Source: Protonemura montana (taxonomy: Eukaryota; Arthropoda; Insecta; Plecoptera; Nemouridae). From it: DNA of 64,000 bases. Numbering within the stretch: the stretch's first letter is position 1; every line of letters begins with the position of its first letter. This document shows positions 43,980-56,400 of this stretch, one piece after another. Made by a program: the position numbers and the translations under genes. Under the pieces are notes generated by a model. The model was given only the letters and a program-made list of their open reading frames with translations, was not told the DNA's origin and did no database searches. The stretch lies in assembly GCA_947568835.1 (NCBI GenBank), contig OX387609.1, positions 9,253,660 through 9,317,659 on the forward strand. Direction: 5' to 3'.

Positions 43980-46900
43980 AAACAAACGCTTCAGTATAGG
44001 ATTTCTAATTGCGATGCGAATTGATAACCAAGTTATTTAGTTTTGGATTTCTAAGAATAACGTGAATTAATTATGTGTAGCTTATCGAATTCACAGGATA
44101 ATTTGATTGCAATTATTTTATAAAAGAAAATGTGATTTTTGCTGTTAAAGTTTTTAGACCAATGTAAGCTTTGCCAATAATAGTTTTATTAGCCACCAAA
44201 AAGTCGTTCAATTTTGGTAAAATGCATTCCTCTTTTGAGGTAAACAAAATATAAAAGTAGGTCATAAGATTCTTGAGAAAATGCGACACTTCGAGATTAT
44301 TTAGGCTTAGAACACACGTTATTACCTCTCTCTGTGGTGGGTTATTGTAATTAATATTTGTTTTCGATTAGCAATTTAAGTAAGGTAAGAATTTGGGTCT
44401 GCATAATGTTCGCGTTGCGTATGGTTCGCGACAGAAGTTAAATCTATTTCCCTAAATTGTGAAAAATGAAAAAAACAATGTTTCGCAGATTGCAAAATCA
44501 TTGATGCAGATTTATCTGATTGCAGTTCCCGAGGAAATATTTAGAGATAATGGCCCACAACAGATGTGTTGTGCTTAACGCCGCACTGTTTAGACAACGG
44601 ACCCTGAACTTATTTGTTTAAACCTACGAGGAATGTTCATTATGGAACAAACAGCGACGTATTATACAGATATAAAATGCCCGGTTAGTAAGATAACTGT
44701 CTGTTAAAGACTCGTCTCTATTGTTAAAGCCAATCAGATACGTTTATTTTAAAATTTACCTCCGTTCGTTTATTCAGCTGTAAAATGTTCAACAGGCTAA
44801 CCTTTTGGTTAATCTTAACAAATTCCTGTTCATTTTATATTTGTGCATCACATTTAACCGGTGATTACCCAAACCAAACTGTTCACGTAACAAACAGACA
44901 AACTAACTATCGTTTATTATTTTGTAATTGAAGGTTATTAAGTTATTTCCACAACGGGGGAAACTATTATCATAAAATCCCCACGCTATATTGCTAACTA
45001 CAATTAAATTTTTACAATCTCCCTAACATTTTATGTCTCAATTTAATCTCCCCAGGTTCCTCGTCAAGTCCCAGCAAACTCCCCACGGTTTTACTGGGTG
45101 GCGCCGAGCTATGAGATCCATTTAACAGTGAATTAATAGCCCGTCGTTGAGCCCCCTTGAAGAATGACTAGGGGATGGGGCAAGGGGTGGCTATACTCAA
45201 CAACCCCCACATGGCACACGATTTGCACCCCTTTGCGTTCTGAAAACGTTCGCCAAATTTTGAATCGCTCTACATATTTTAGAGTAAAGAATTAAAGAGC
45301 TGTTTTTGGGTAAACAATTACGCACGATTATGATAAATTTATCGCGCTCCTCAACAAAGAAATATCAGGCTATACATTTATTAAACTAAATTGCAAAGAT
45401 GTGATATAGTAATTTTAAACGTTAAAAAAAAAAGATTTGAATTCGTACGCAAGCCCCATAAACGATTTCGCAATAGAACGACTATAGAATGTTCAACAAA
45501 ATCTCTTGAATTTTCCGTAAAACCCTGCACAAAAGTAAATCCCAGTTTAATATCACGAGACTATATTTTAATGTTCCAATTCAAGCTTTGTTCAGATTGT
45601 AAAAGGTGCCCACCCCCTAATCCAGGCCATAACGGTAGCCACCCGTTGTGCGTGGAGCACTCAAAACCCTGGTCTTGCGGCCGAACGAGGCTCGATGGAA
45701 AGGGGAGGCGTTACACAACTTGTGTGCGTATGTATGGTGGAAGGGGGTGGGGGGTACTGGTTGACAATTGTAGTGACAACCATTGCAACCGCACTGCTTT
45801 AAATTGTAAGTTATAGTCGGTGGATTTAATTAAAACATGTGGAGCTTGTTGCAATAAACCATGCTGTTTTGTCCTCTTGGATTGGGAGTTATATATATAC
45901 ACGTGTCGCCAGAATGTTGTCAACCGGCTGCTAGGCGACAGAATGTTGCGGTTTTATAACAATAGTCTTTTGGGATTATTTCAGACATGAATTTTATTTT
46001 TAAAATTATAGTTACTTATTACCGTGCCGAGTGAAAGAGGGAAAATCGATGCCAAATAAATTCCCGAGGGAATACCTTAAAATAACCAAAGAATTCTAAT
46101 ATCTACCAAAAAATGTAAGCCCTTGTGTTCTAAACTCATATATTCTTTACTTGCATGTGATAAGATGGTTTTCTTTTGCTCATTTATTATAAAAATCTGC
46201 AAAGTACCTACTGTTCTTTTATGCGATACCAGAATCATGAAAACGTTCTTTGAAGATTGTTTTCAAGTTAAGTTTGGTAGTAATTCCTTCCGTTAGGAAT
46301 GGAGATCCAATGCATCGAAAAAATTTCCTGAAAATAGCAGTTGATAGCGAAACATTGTTCCTACAACCTAGCGACAAAGAAAAAGCAAATTAAATATGAA
46401 ATCAGGATTATCTGACGTGGTTGAGGAATAGTGCTGAGGCTTCATGGTATACACAAGCTACGTGGAGCCATTGATGTGAAATGGTAAGTTTATTGCTACT
46501 CAAGACATGCTTTCACCATGGTATTTGGTATGCACTTTACTGAACTGCAACTTTTATCAATAAAATCAAGATTAAGATTAAGGTAAACTAGGCTTTGAGA
46601 GCATTTTTAAACTTTTCAAAAAATTATTGGAGATTTAATAATTTTTATACAATTTAAGGTTTTTGATTTTATCCTACATTGGGACTAGTTAAATAGTTAA
46701 AGCTTACCATTCTTTTGTTAAAATTCTGCAGAGTAAGTTGACTGCAATTAAATTTTTTTTATTTGGTAAACAGCAGCGCAGCTTGTGTGGAATCGCATAT
46801 AAAAAATAATCTTGAATCCAGCAGCAATTGCTTTATGAGGTCAACTGAAATATCAATCTTCTGTTATATTTAAATCGTATTTATATTACTTTTACTTATA

Positions 46901-49900
46901 AAGTGAAAAAATCATTTCGTAGCTAGCATCTGAAAACATATTTTTAACATAAAATACAAAATGCAACTTGGTGATTTCTACGACAAAGCCTGTCATGTTC
47001 CCCTTGGCACTCGCCCTTGCACCCTTGCACCCCATGTGCGAACTTCGAGAACACCCTTCTTGGCAACCTTCAAGCCATACACACCTTCCGATTTGCTTGG
47101 CAGTCTAAGACGCCTAAAGCGTCTTGAGATTCACATGCAAAATGTCTTTATCGTGGGTGTTTGCTTGGCACGCTTGCCTAGCATGGAAGTTATTAATGAT
47201 TGATAATTAATTATTGGTATTTACCATGAATAAAGTTAATTGTATTTAGTTAGCGTGGACTTTTTCTTCTCTGATTTTTGTAATGATTTCCGATGTTGAA
47301 GGAGAAATATTACAAACTGAAGCTGAATGTTCCTGAACCATACTACAATGTTGTGTACTGGAAATTACAATTATGATGCAATCTAACTTGTAGATTTTAA
47401 GAAGCTTCTTGCTTTTATCAAAGATTTTCTTTGAATTTCAAAAATCCACGGTTCAGCATGCATTAGTTTGTTTTTTATTGTTGTAATAATGGAAAGGTAT
47501 TAAAACACGTTGTTGGTGCTGAATTATCCATGAAGAATTGAAGTTTGAAGGAAGTTTGAATTGATTAGCTTGAAATGCTGAAAATCTTGTTTCACAATTT
47601 TTCCAGAAAATAAATGTGTTGAGCAAAATTACCTCATTAAATATTTTTCTGAAACCTCATCAAAAGACGAATATTTTAGTGCCCCGAGGGACTTATGCTT
47701 TATCTTAATAAATTAATTGTATTTCAAGGATTAGTTTTTTAAATTCGTTTTAAGCCCATAACGTGGGTTTTCACTCCAAAATATGCACTGCTAATAACCA
47801 GCCAAGCGTAATAACCAGAATAACAGGAAAGTAAAACCAAGAAAGACAGATTACCAGAGACAAAAGCCAAGTGAATCCCTGTCCTAGCTCCACATTTTCT
47901 CATATATTTTATTTTTTGATTACCAGATCAAAAAACGCGGAAATTCATGACCATGAAAAATCATGAGAGCAATCTATGAATATGAAGTCTTGTTCAACCC
48001 TTAGATAAAACCATGTAAACTTTCACTTACTTACTTCTTCTTTTAACTAAAGTTTAAGTCACTAATTTATAAAATATCTTACCTCAACAATAAGACGGTG
48101 CAACACAAAATACATCAATGCTAAAAAGTATATTTTCGTTTATTTTAACTTAAAGAAAAATAATCAGTAATTAAATAAATATCTTTAAAATAAAAGTTGC
48201 AAAATAGAACAAAATTTGTTCAATTATTTATAACCAGGTTTGTGACAAAATAAATTAACCAAGTATTTGTTCACAACAAGAGGATTGAGCACAAGATTGT
48301 ATTAAGATGCTGAGGAATAAACACATCATTTAGTCTCCTTTTTGTACGCACTTAGAAGCATACCCTCGCATAGGAATTTTCTCCACGCCGGAAAACAGAA
48401 TTTTCCACCCACATTTTCGCGTGTTATTGACATGTTGAGACATGCGTGGAAATTCACAAGGAAAAACCTTGACTTGTGCTTCAATAATCTTCCTTGGCTT
48501 GTGATTGATATTTTAGAAAAGGCTGGAGATTGATATTCAACGTGCTTAATCTTATTCAGTAAAAAACCTTACATCCTGAGGGAACATATATGTTAATAGA
48601 AAAATCAACAATATTTTAGGTATAAAAAGTATATCATCGTTGTTGGTAATAAAAACTGAATTAATAACGTTTGTAATAACAAGGTATTTGAGCATGTTTA
48701 CCTCTAAATAATATTTCTGTAAACTTCAAAGTTTTTAACAAGAATAGCATACGGTAACGCTAAAAAGTGAATCAAAATCTGAAATACATTTATAACTTAG
48801 CAGAGATTCGCACGAATTCGCCAGATCTAGCGAGAATTAATCCATCACTGCCACTCTACCAATCTCTTTGTCTGTACCGATTATGTACTCTCCAATCCTC
48901 AAGACCACACAATTAAGCAGCTCATTATTTCCCCAACGATCATCCGGCTTCGAATCCGAGCACATAATTACACTGCCTCCATCCTTCCAGACGTCGCATC
49001 CTGATCCTGCAGGACAACAATGCAGCGTCCCCCCTTCATCTCTGGCTTAACCACCGGGAGCTCGTCGGTCCACTCGAAAGAGTCTTTTCATGAAACAGCT
49101 AATCAGGCATCGCAACAATGGACAGAATCGCTGTCAGATGGCGAACAAAATGGTTGTATGATTACTTGGTCTGATTTTGATAGGTACTACGCTTTGTCCA
49201 TTCGTTGTATTTGCGATGATACTTATTTTCATCTGCAGAGAAAAGTCTTTGAATTTATTTCTGAAGCAATGAGAAGATGTACCCGAGGAAAATGTTTTTT
49301 ACATGCACATTCGGACTTGCCATCTTCTCTGGACATGCTTGGGAATTGGTGGATAAACGTCTGGTGAATGAAAGGTGAAGAAAATGCACTCAATATAACG
49401 CAGTTATAAGAAGCAACAAGACCCTTTCCTGATTAACAACGATCCTCTCTGTCTCCTAATTACACCAGTGCAGAGCATGTGCATTGCTTTGATTTGTAAT
49501 AATGCCAAGAGATTTGAGTTTTGATTGACCAAAAAAAAAATGTGTGTCTTGATATTTGTTATTAAACCAATCCATTCGTCTTGATGCAAAGATGGCGCAT
49601 CTAGCTTGACCGTTTTGCAAAAGTCTTGTCAATTTTAGAAGACGCTTAAAATTGTCTTATATCATTTATAATGAGCACCGTTATGGCTTGGGTTTTTGTC
49701 AGGACGTGAGTATGAATTTTATATTTTGGGAAAAATATTCTTTTTACCTGTCTGTTCCGAAAAAAAATCGGTAGGTTACAAAGAAACAAGTAAAAGAAAC
49801 TAGAAACGAGTGTTGCTTTTTTGTATTGGATACCAACACTCGGTCCTAGTATTGGATCTTAACGTTGGATTTAATTACTTAATTCAATTAAAACAAAATA

Positions 49901-50289
49901 AAGAAAATTGATATTGCATCTTGTGAATGAGTCAATCAATGTCCAACAAAATGGCAAAATTGTCAATTGTGTAAATTGTATAAATCATTCCTCTGTGTCT
50001 CAAAAAGTACCAAAAACCGAAAGAACACAAGCCCAAATTATGCCAAGTTCAAAACCTAATTAACCAAGAAACTCAACCAAGCTTTCAAGAGTAATTTTGA
50101 GCTCCTAAATTTTGGATGATCTTAACTATAACTAATAAAAAAATGCAGTGTAAAACTAAATTCATCAAAATGAAGAACGTGTAAAAAAGTAAGCAAACAA
50201 CTTCAAAATCCGTAAATTTTGTTCTTTGTGTTAACAATGAAAGCCATAAAAGCTGTTGAATTAAAGAAATCAATTGTCTGTAGACTCTT
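43980..50289. other. Long stretch with GC islands but no firm gene
   Basis: Mostly A/T-rich. Richer patches at 45590-45790, 46975-47190 and 48880-49110 are open in one or more plus frames, but none has paired splice sites plus a domain. The patch near 47110 contains the hairpin aagacgcctaaagcgtctt. Bases 44691-44763 resemble 24943-25018 (ataactgtctgttaaagact and following), a small dispersed repeat. Confidence 0.35.
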
Positions 50290-50493
50290 CTAGCGTTTTT
50301 GCTTGATAACTGAGCTTCTGCAGCAAATCAACGGCTTGCAGTGATCAAAGTCTTCAAGAAACCAGCGAATCTGTTTCCTGGCGCCAGGGTTCTGCAACCA
50401 GGGCTTCACGTTCGATAGTGGGTTGGGCAACGGATTGCCCAGGGTGCTGTTGTAGGTGCCCTTCAGGGTGCTCTCACGCTCCTTAAGATGAAG
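50290..50493 (-). CDS. STPG gene, terminal exon
   Basis: Begins after ttcgttttcag and encodes 67 residues to TAG at 50290-50292. It is in phase with the middle exon and clearly coding by third-position G/C content (for example gagcgtgagagcaccctgaa). The C-terminus has a Lys/Arg tail. The exon would also be compatible with another gene if further exons lie between it and 55878. Confidence 0.6.
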   Translation of the reverse strand, partial: LHLKERESTLKGTYNSTLGNPLPNPLSNVKPWLQNPGARKQIRWFLEDFDHCKPLICCRSSVIKQKR

Positions 50494-53400
50494 CTGAAAA
50501 CGAATACAAGCCAATCAGTGAGGTGCATTGATGTTAAGGTACTTTTCTTTTATTTTCTAATTGTTTGTTTGTATGTATGGTTTTTATTTAGCTTTTTTAG
50601 CTATTAAAAAATAAAAATGTTACATTATGTCTTTCTCTTCGTCCTCTGTAATTTTACCATACAATTTAGGCTTAAATTTACTTACAGTTTCGATATTCCT
50701 AATTTCCTTTGATAATTTATTATAATCACTATTACCTTTAGTTAATACTGTGTTTAATTTAGAAGACTTAACAAATATATTATTCCTTTTCCTAGTATTA
50801 TGATTATTAATGTTATTTACTAACTTAATCTTCTCACTTAAATACTGAGGTGCTAACCCTAACATGATTTTATGGATAAAAACAAAAACGTTTTACTCTA
50901 TTTTTCTTAAAATATCTACAAAATTTAATTTTTTTTTCATCTCTCTAACAAATGCCAGTCATTTTTCTTTGAGTATAATACGCATCGCTCTATTGAGAAG
51001 TTTTTGTAGTCTCCTTGTATCATTATTATTAATGTTATAGAAAATGATGTTCAAATATAAAAAATGGGGTTCTACCACTCCGTACTTCATAAACAGACTA
51101 AATCGAAAAAAAGTGACAAAAAGTGTATGAATCAAATGAATGCTGGTAATTCTTGGAAACTTGAAACTTAGCATGAGAATTTTATAACAAATTTACTGAA
51201 ATAGTAAAACTATATCGACTTTTTTTTAGGCATTTGTGTGTTTTTACCTTTTATACGAGTATGACACTCAAAATCAAGAATAGTTATGAAAATTATATAA
51301 TTAAAATAAATAAAATCCTTCCTACGGATCACCTTGGTGTTATTTTGTAAGCTTCTTCTTAATGTTTGTACCAGAAAATGTCACAACTTCAACTCAAAGG
51401 CCAGCAAATAGATTAATAGAATTGCAATTTAATTGCAGTAACCACACCACAGTAATAAAAATAAAAAAATAAATTGAAAGTCTTTATTTTTTAAAAGAAA
51501 TATATTTTTGTTTATAAGTAAGATATCAAATAATGTGGCGTCAATCCTTATTAATTAATGAGCGTAGCGAGCGAAGAACAACGCCACTCAAAATTGAAAA
51601 TTAACAATTCTTACAAACATTTCGAACAGTAAAAAGAATATTTTCTTCATTCTTATAAATACCCCCAGGTATTACAGAAATCCAAGAAGTGGCCATCGAT
51701 TTTTTGGATTTCTGTGTTTAAATGTGTATGTAAGTACATCTTTGTCATGTTGGTATCACGATTTGCACGATTGTTATCAAAATACTGGACAACTCACCAA
51801 CACTAGGTAAAACACGAGTGAACAAATGAATAACGGTGCAAATTAACTTTGTTGCCTGAGCAAGGAAAAAAAAAAGATTCGACGTCTTATTGGCAGCTTT
51901 AGAAAAAAAAGCTATAATGCATTTTGTTGGACACAAAATAGTGCAGTGTCAGTTTTATTTGTTTCAATATTGTCTCCTTCACCAGGTCCCTTGCATTTAT
52001 GTGAACATTTAGCCCCTCTAATGAATAAATCAAATTATATTCCCCATTTCTGTACCAAAAAAAAATATATATTTCCCAGCGTGGTTAAGCGACATCAGAT
52101 TTCCTTGTCAATAACTTTATCAGATCGGAGAGAAGAAGCCAGAACATCTCAAAAATAAGACACGTTCGGCGATGTTAAGGGTAGTTCTTTTTTTATATCG
52201 CAATAAAACTCCCTGCAACTGGCAATAAAAAATGAACCATGCCATGACATTCAATCGGTCGGACGTCGAGCGGTTTTATCGCAGTGTTAGAAACACAAGC
52301 GAATACAGGATATTGCATGCGATGCTTTACCATCGATGACCACGCGCATTAATAAAACCCATTCGATTGGATTAATCCTGGTTTTATTGGCTCTGGAAGG
52401 CAGCCAGTTTATGATTTGGCCGGCGACCAAACGGGACAATAGCTTCCCGAATATTAACGGTCATTTTTTTGAATATCAATCTTTATTTTGTAAACTTTTC
52501 AAACTGTAATAACGATTACGAGTTCGCAGCACAGCCATTATTGTTTGGTCGCAAAGCTAATTTTCAAAGCTCGTTTATTGTGAAAGATTGCCGCGTTTGG
52601 TCAAGTAATTATGTGACATTAAAACTGTAAGCGATTGCATGGGATAACAAAGTTGTAGTGAAGTAAAAGTCAACTTAAAGTTCAACAGACAACCCGTAGG
52701 GAAGTATATCAGCTTTAAACAATGAAAAGATAATAATGATTCTCGCTAATGAGCACTGAAATTATTGTCACTTTTAGTCATTGCACCGTTTGTTTTGTAA
52801 TGTATGAACATAACATCATCGGAAAAAGATGTTTAGATAAATGCATCGTAATTACGTTTGCTATCATTTGAGACTGATGCGCATGTAATGACATGTAATA
52901 TTTTGAGTGCAGTGACAAAAAAAACATTTGCCTGTCAATGTTTCTTGTTCACGGTGTTGCTAAGCAACCAAGAGGAGAAGGTGGCCAATAAATAATCGAT
53001 GCTATTGGCAAAGGAAGGGGCTATGACTTGACAAGCAATGCGATAATTCTTGGGGGGTTAAACCTTGTGACATAAAATGCAGTGTTCGTTGACTTGAGAT
53101 GCAATCTTGTTCAACATTTTGGGGCAAGAATTTTAAGTTCGTCTCTTATTTTTGAGCTGACAACGTGACTCAGAAGAGTTTCACCGGAATTAGAAAAGAA
53201 AATACCATCTGAATATGAGTAGTTTATTTTAATATTAACAAATGAAAATTATTCTCCAAAGCTATCAATTGATCACGGCAAGGGCATGACAAAATAATAA
53301 AATCTTGCGATACTTAGCAATTAGCATTGTTTAATGAGAGTTATTTTATGTATTTCATGAAAAACCTGGCTGAAATCAGAAATGTTGCTCTAAAATAAGT

Positions 53401-56400
53401 CGAGGTACTTTTCGCTTTTCAATTCAGATCAATACAGACTTTGTGTGGATGCTCATGAGGCACTTGTCTTTCATAATCACCCACCGGAAAGGATGAATCA
53501 CAGAAAAAAAACACGCTTTTCTTTTATTATTTGACAGAGATGACCATATCGAGCACTCACAACGAAAAGTTACAAAACGAAGGAATATTTTCCCCGGAAA
53601 CTTTCACCGAGTCATTTCTCAGATACAATGCAACTTTGCTTTATCATCTTCATCTCTGTCTGGTCTCGTGAGGGAAAGTTTTCATCTAATTCCTTGGTTA
53701 CCCTCTGTCGTACAAATCATGGGGGCCTTGGAAGATCCCGTCGGCCGTGCCATATCACCCCGATTGTTTTCCCCCCTATCTCAAGATCACTGGACCACAG
53801 TCTCACGCTTCCAGAGATCGTGGGGTCTTCCTCTCAACGATACTCTGGATTCGTTGAGTGCCCGGGTAATGGAACGTAATGCTTTCTTCAGAGGTTCTAG
53901 TAAGGAGCAATGTGAGTGCTGCTGGTTGGTTTCTTGATTTTAATTAGCTAAACACGTTTAAAAAAAAAACATGGCTATCGAACAATTTAGTATTAAAATT
54001 ACTTTAAAACTGTGAGTCAGGTATTCTCTTTAAGGATACGTGTTTTTAGAAGTATTAACAAGTATACACATAACTGTCAACTAGGGCTTCGCAAATGCAA
54101 ATTGCGTTGTCAGATAAGAATGGTGAAATTTTGGGATTTTAAAATATGATCCATGGACAAGAAAAAGAGGAGACACTTTCGGTGTCTTCTAAACTCCTAA
54201 ACTCTAACACAAAATCTGAAATTTTTAAGAGTTTGATAAAAATTCGAAGGACTTTGCTGAAAAGCCCAGGAGATCTAAGTTGAAAACATTTGAATGTGCT
54301 CTGCAAATTGGAATTCAAGTGAAATTGCATCATCGGTCAAGGTCAAACAAAGACATACAAGAAGTCAGACTCAAAGATGTCTGCCAGTACTTTTTTTAAA
54401 TGTTTTAAAACAAATTAACATAGGATAATTAACCGCTATAAATGTTTCATCCGAATGTATTTTTGTTAAATTTCATTGTGTAATACTTCTAAACGAATAA
54501 AGAAAGTTCAGAATTGCTTTTCTTTTCTAAAGCCTCCCCCTCAGGATAAGTATCGCTTTCATCCCCCACGTCCCAAGATTCACTAGAAGCAAATCTGTGA
54601 CCCCACAAATCCACGGGATGCACCCTCTCTCTATCCACCCACGCGTGTCAAGTTAAACTCGTCTCACTCTTGCCGAACAGCCACATTGAATCAAGCCATT
54701 AACATAGTCATTCCCATGCCAACAGTTCTGGAATCATCTACAAACCATTGCCTCCAAGTGTAATAACAATAGATAGACAACGCTGCTATCGAGGGGAGAT
54801 CAAGTCACGCTATTTTAGTAAAATATTACTATCTATCTGTTTCACTATTTTCCCGACATGATCGTTTCATTTCGTTGACCAGCTTTAACGATTGCGCTTG
54901 CTTTGGAATTTGCAGGACAATTGAAACTTATCTTGTCTTTAAAGTCGTGAAGTTAGTCTAGCTCAAGTTGAAGTTTCTGTGCTACATCAGGATCAATTGC
55001 ATGTATGAGCCTGCTGGCACTGTGGCTTTGAGACGTAATTATTTTATAAAATTTTTTTACATAAAAGACACCAATAAATGTCTCACTTATACTTTCTATG
55101 CCGTTATGTTTTTTTGTACTGGACAAACATGGAGTGTACTGAAGTATCAAAATTAATAAATCACCCAAGAAATGCAAACTTCTTGGGTTGACAGGTATTA
55201 AGAAAACTTCAGAATTAATTCAAGAGCCCAGTTGGTTAACAAGTGAAACAATTGATACCCAAATAATAACAAAGTCCATCACACCCTCTTTCACTTCAAA
55301 AACTTCAGTTTTTTTTTAAGACTTGATAATATTTCAGTGTTTTTCTTTATAAAAATTCAAAATTAACCAAAGAACTCGGCAATTTTTACAAGCGTTTTGT
55401 TCTGGTCCAGGATCCATCAAAGAAAGGTCAGTAAAGCTAGGAAACCATGTTATTGTTATTAATGTTATTGTTACCATGTTATTGACCCTGATTATTTTAT
55501 TTAGATGCATTTAGGAAGCTTGAACCTGGTAATTGTTATAATTTTATGTGGTTCTTTTGTTATCGGTAAATTGTCAGGACTGCTCTAACCCTTGAAGTAA
55601 CTAGTACAAGTTACGAAACGTCGGGGAAGTTAGTTGTCCTTTACTTAGCATTCAAGACCCAGTTCAAATAGTTTTTCTTAAAACTAGTGCTAAGGATAAA
55701 TCAAGTAGACATGAGTCTAAAAACAATCATAAGGAAACCATGTTGGTTCCAACCAATATTGCAGGGGTATTTGGAATAATCTTACCAGTGAACAATCTTA
55801 AAAACTTGCAAAATGCACTAAGGTATAAACACACAGCTGAAATTTTCTTGCCAAATAAAAAACAATGTGAAATTCACCTTGTAGTGTCCTGGCCCAGGAT
55901 TGCCGTTATCGACGACGCTAAACCTCTCGGCAGTGCCCCAAGCGCCGCCGTCGCGACGGCGTAGCGTGGCGTCGGCGTCAGGTTGGTAGTCAGCTGGTCC
56001 TGTAACCATGACCACCAACTTTGACAGCTGCACGCTGAACTTGATAGCGGTCATATCACGTGACTATATCAGGCGTGTCGACAAGCGAGGGGTGTACATT
56101 TTGTCAGAGGGGGGTTGATTATATTCATCACTATTTTAATTATTGTAGAACACGTTTAAGATGGGTGTCGGTGTAATTAAAAATATAACACACCATGATT
56201 GTAATTTATTTACTTCTAAGAAGTATATTAAAACATTAAATTAAATCCAAGAAGAAATTCAAGAAGAGGAGCAAATTAATTCAGAATAGTGCAAAGAGTT
56301 TATATAAGGATTGGTTTGGTATTCCTGAAGTGTACTATAATGTTGGTAGCACTTAAGAACACCTGAAGACGGCAGGCCATGTCCTGGCAAAACGTCGAGA

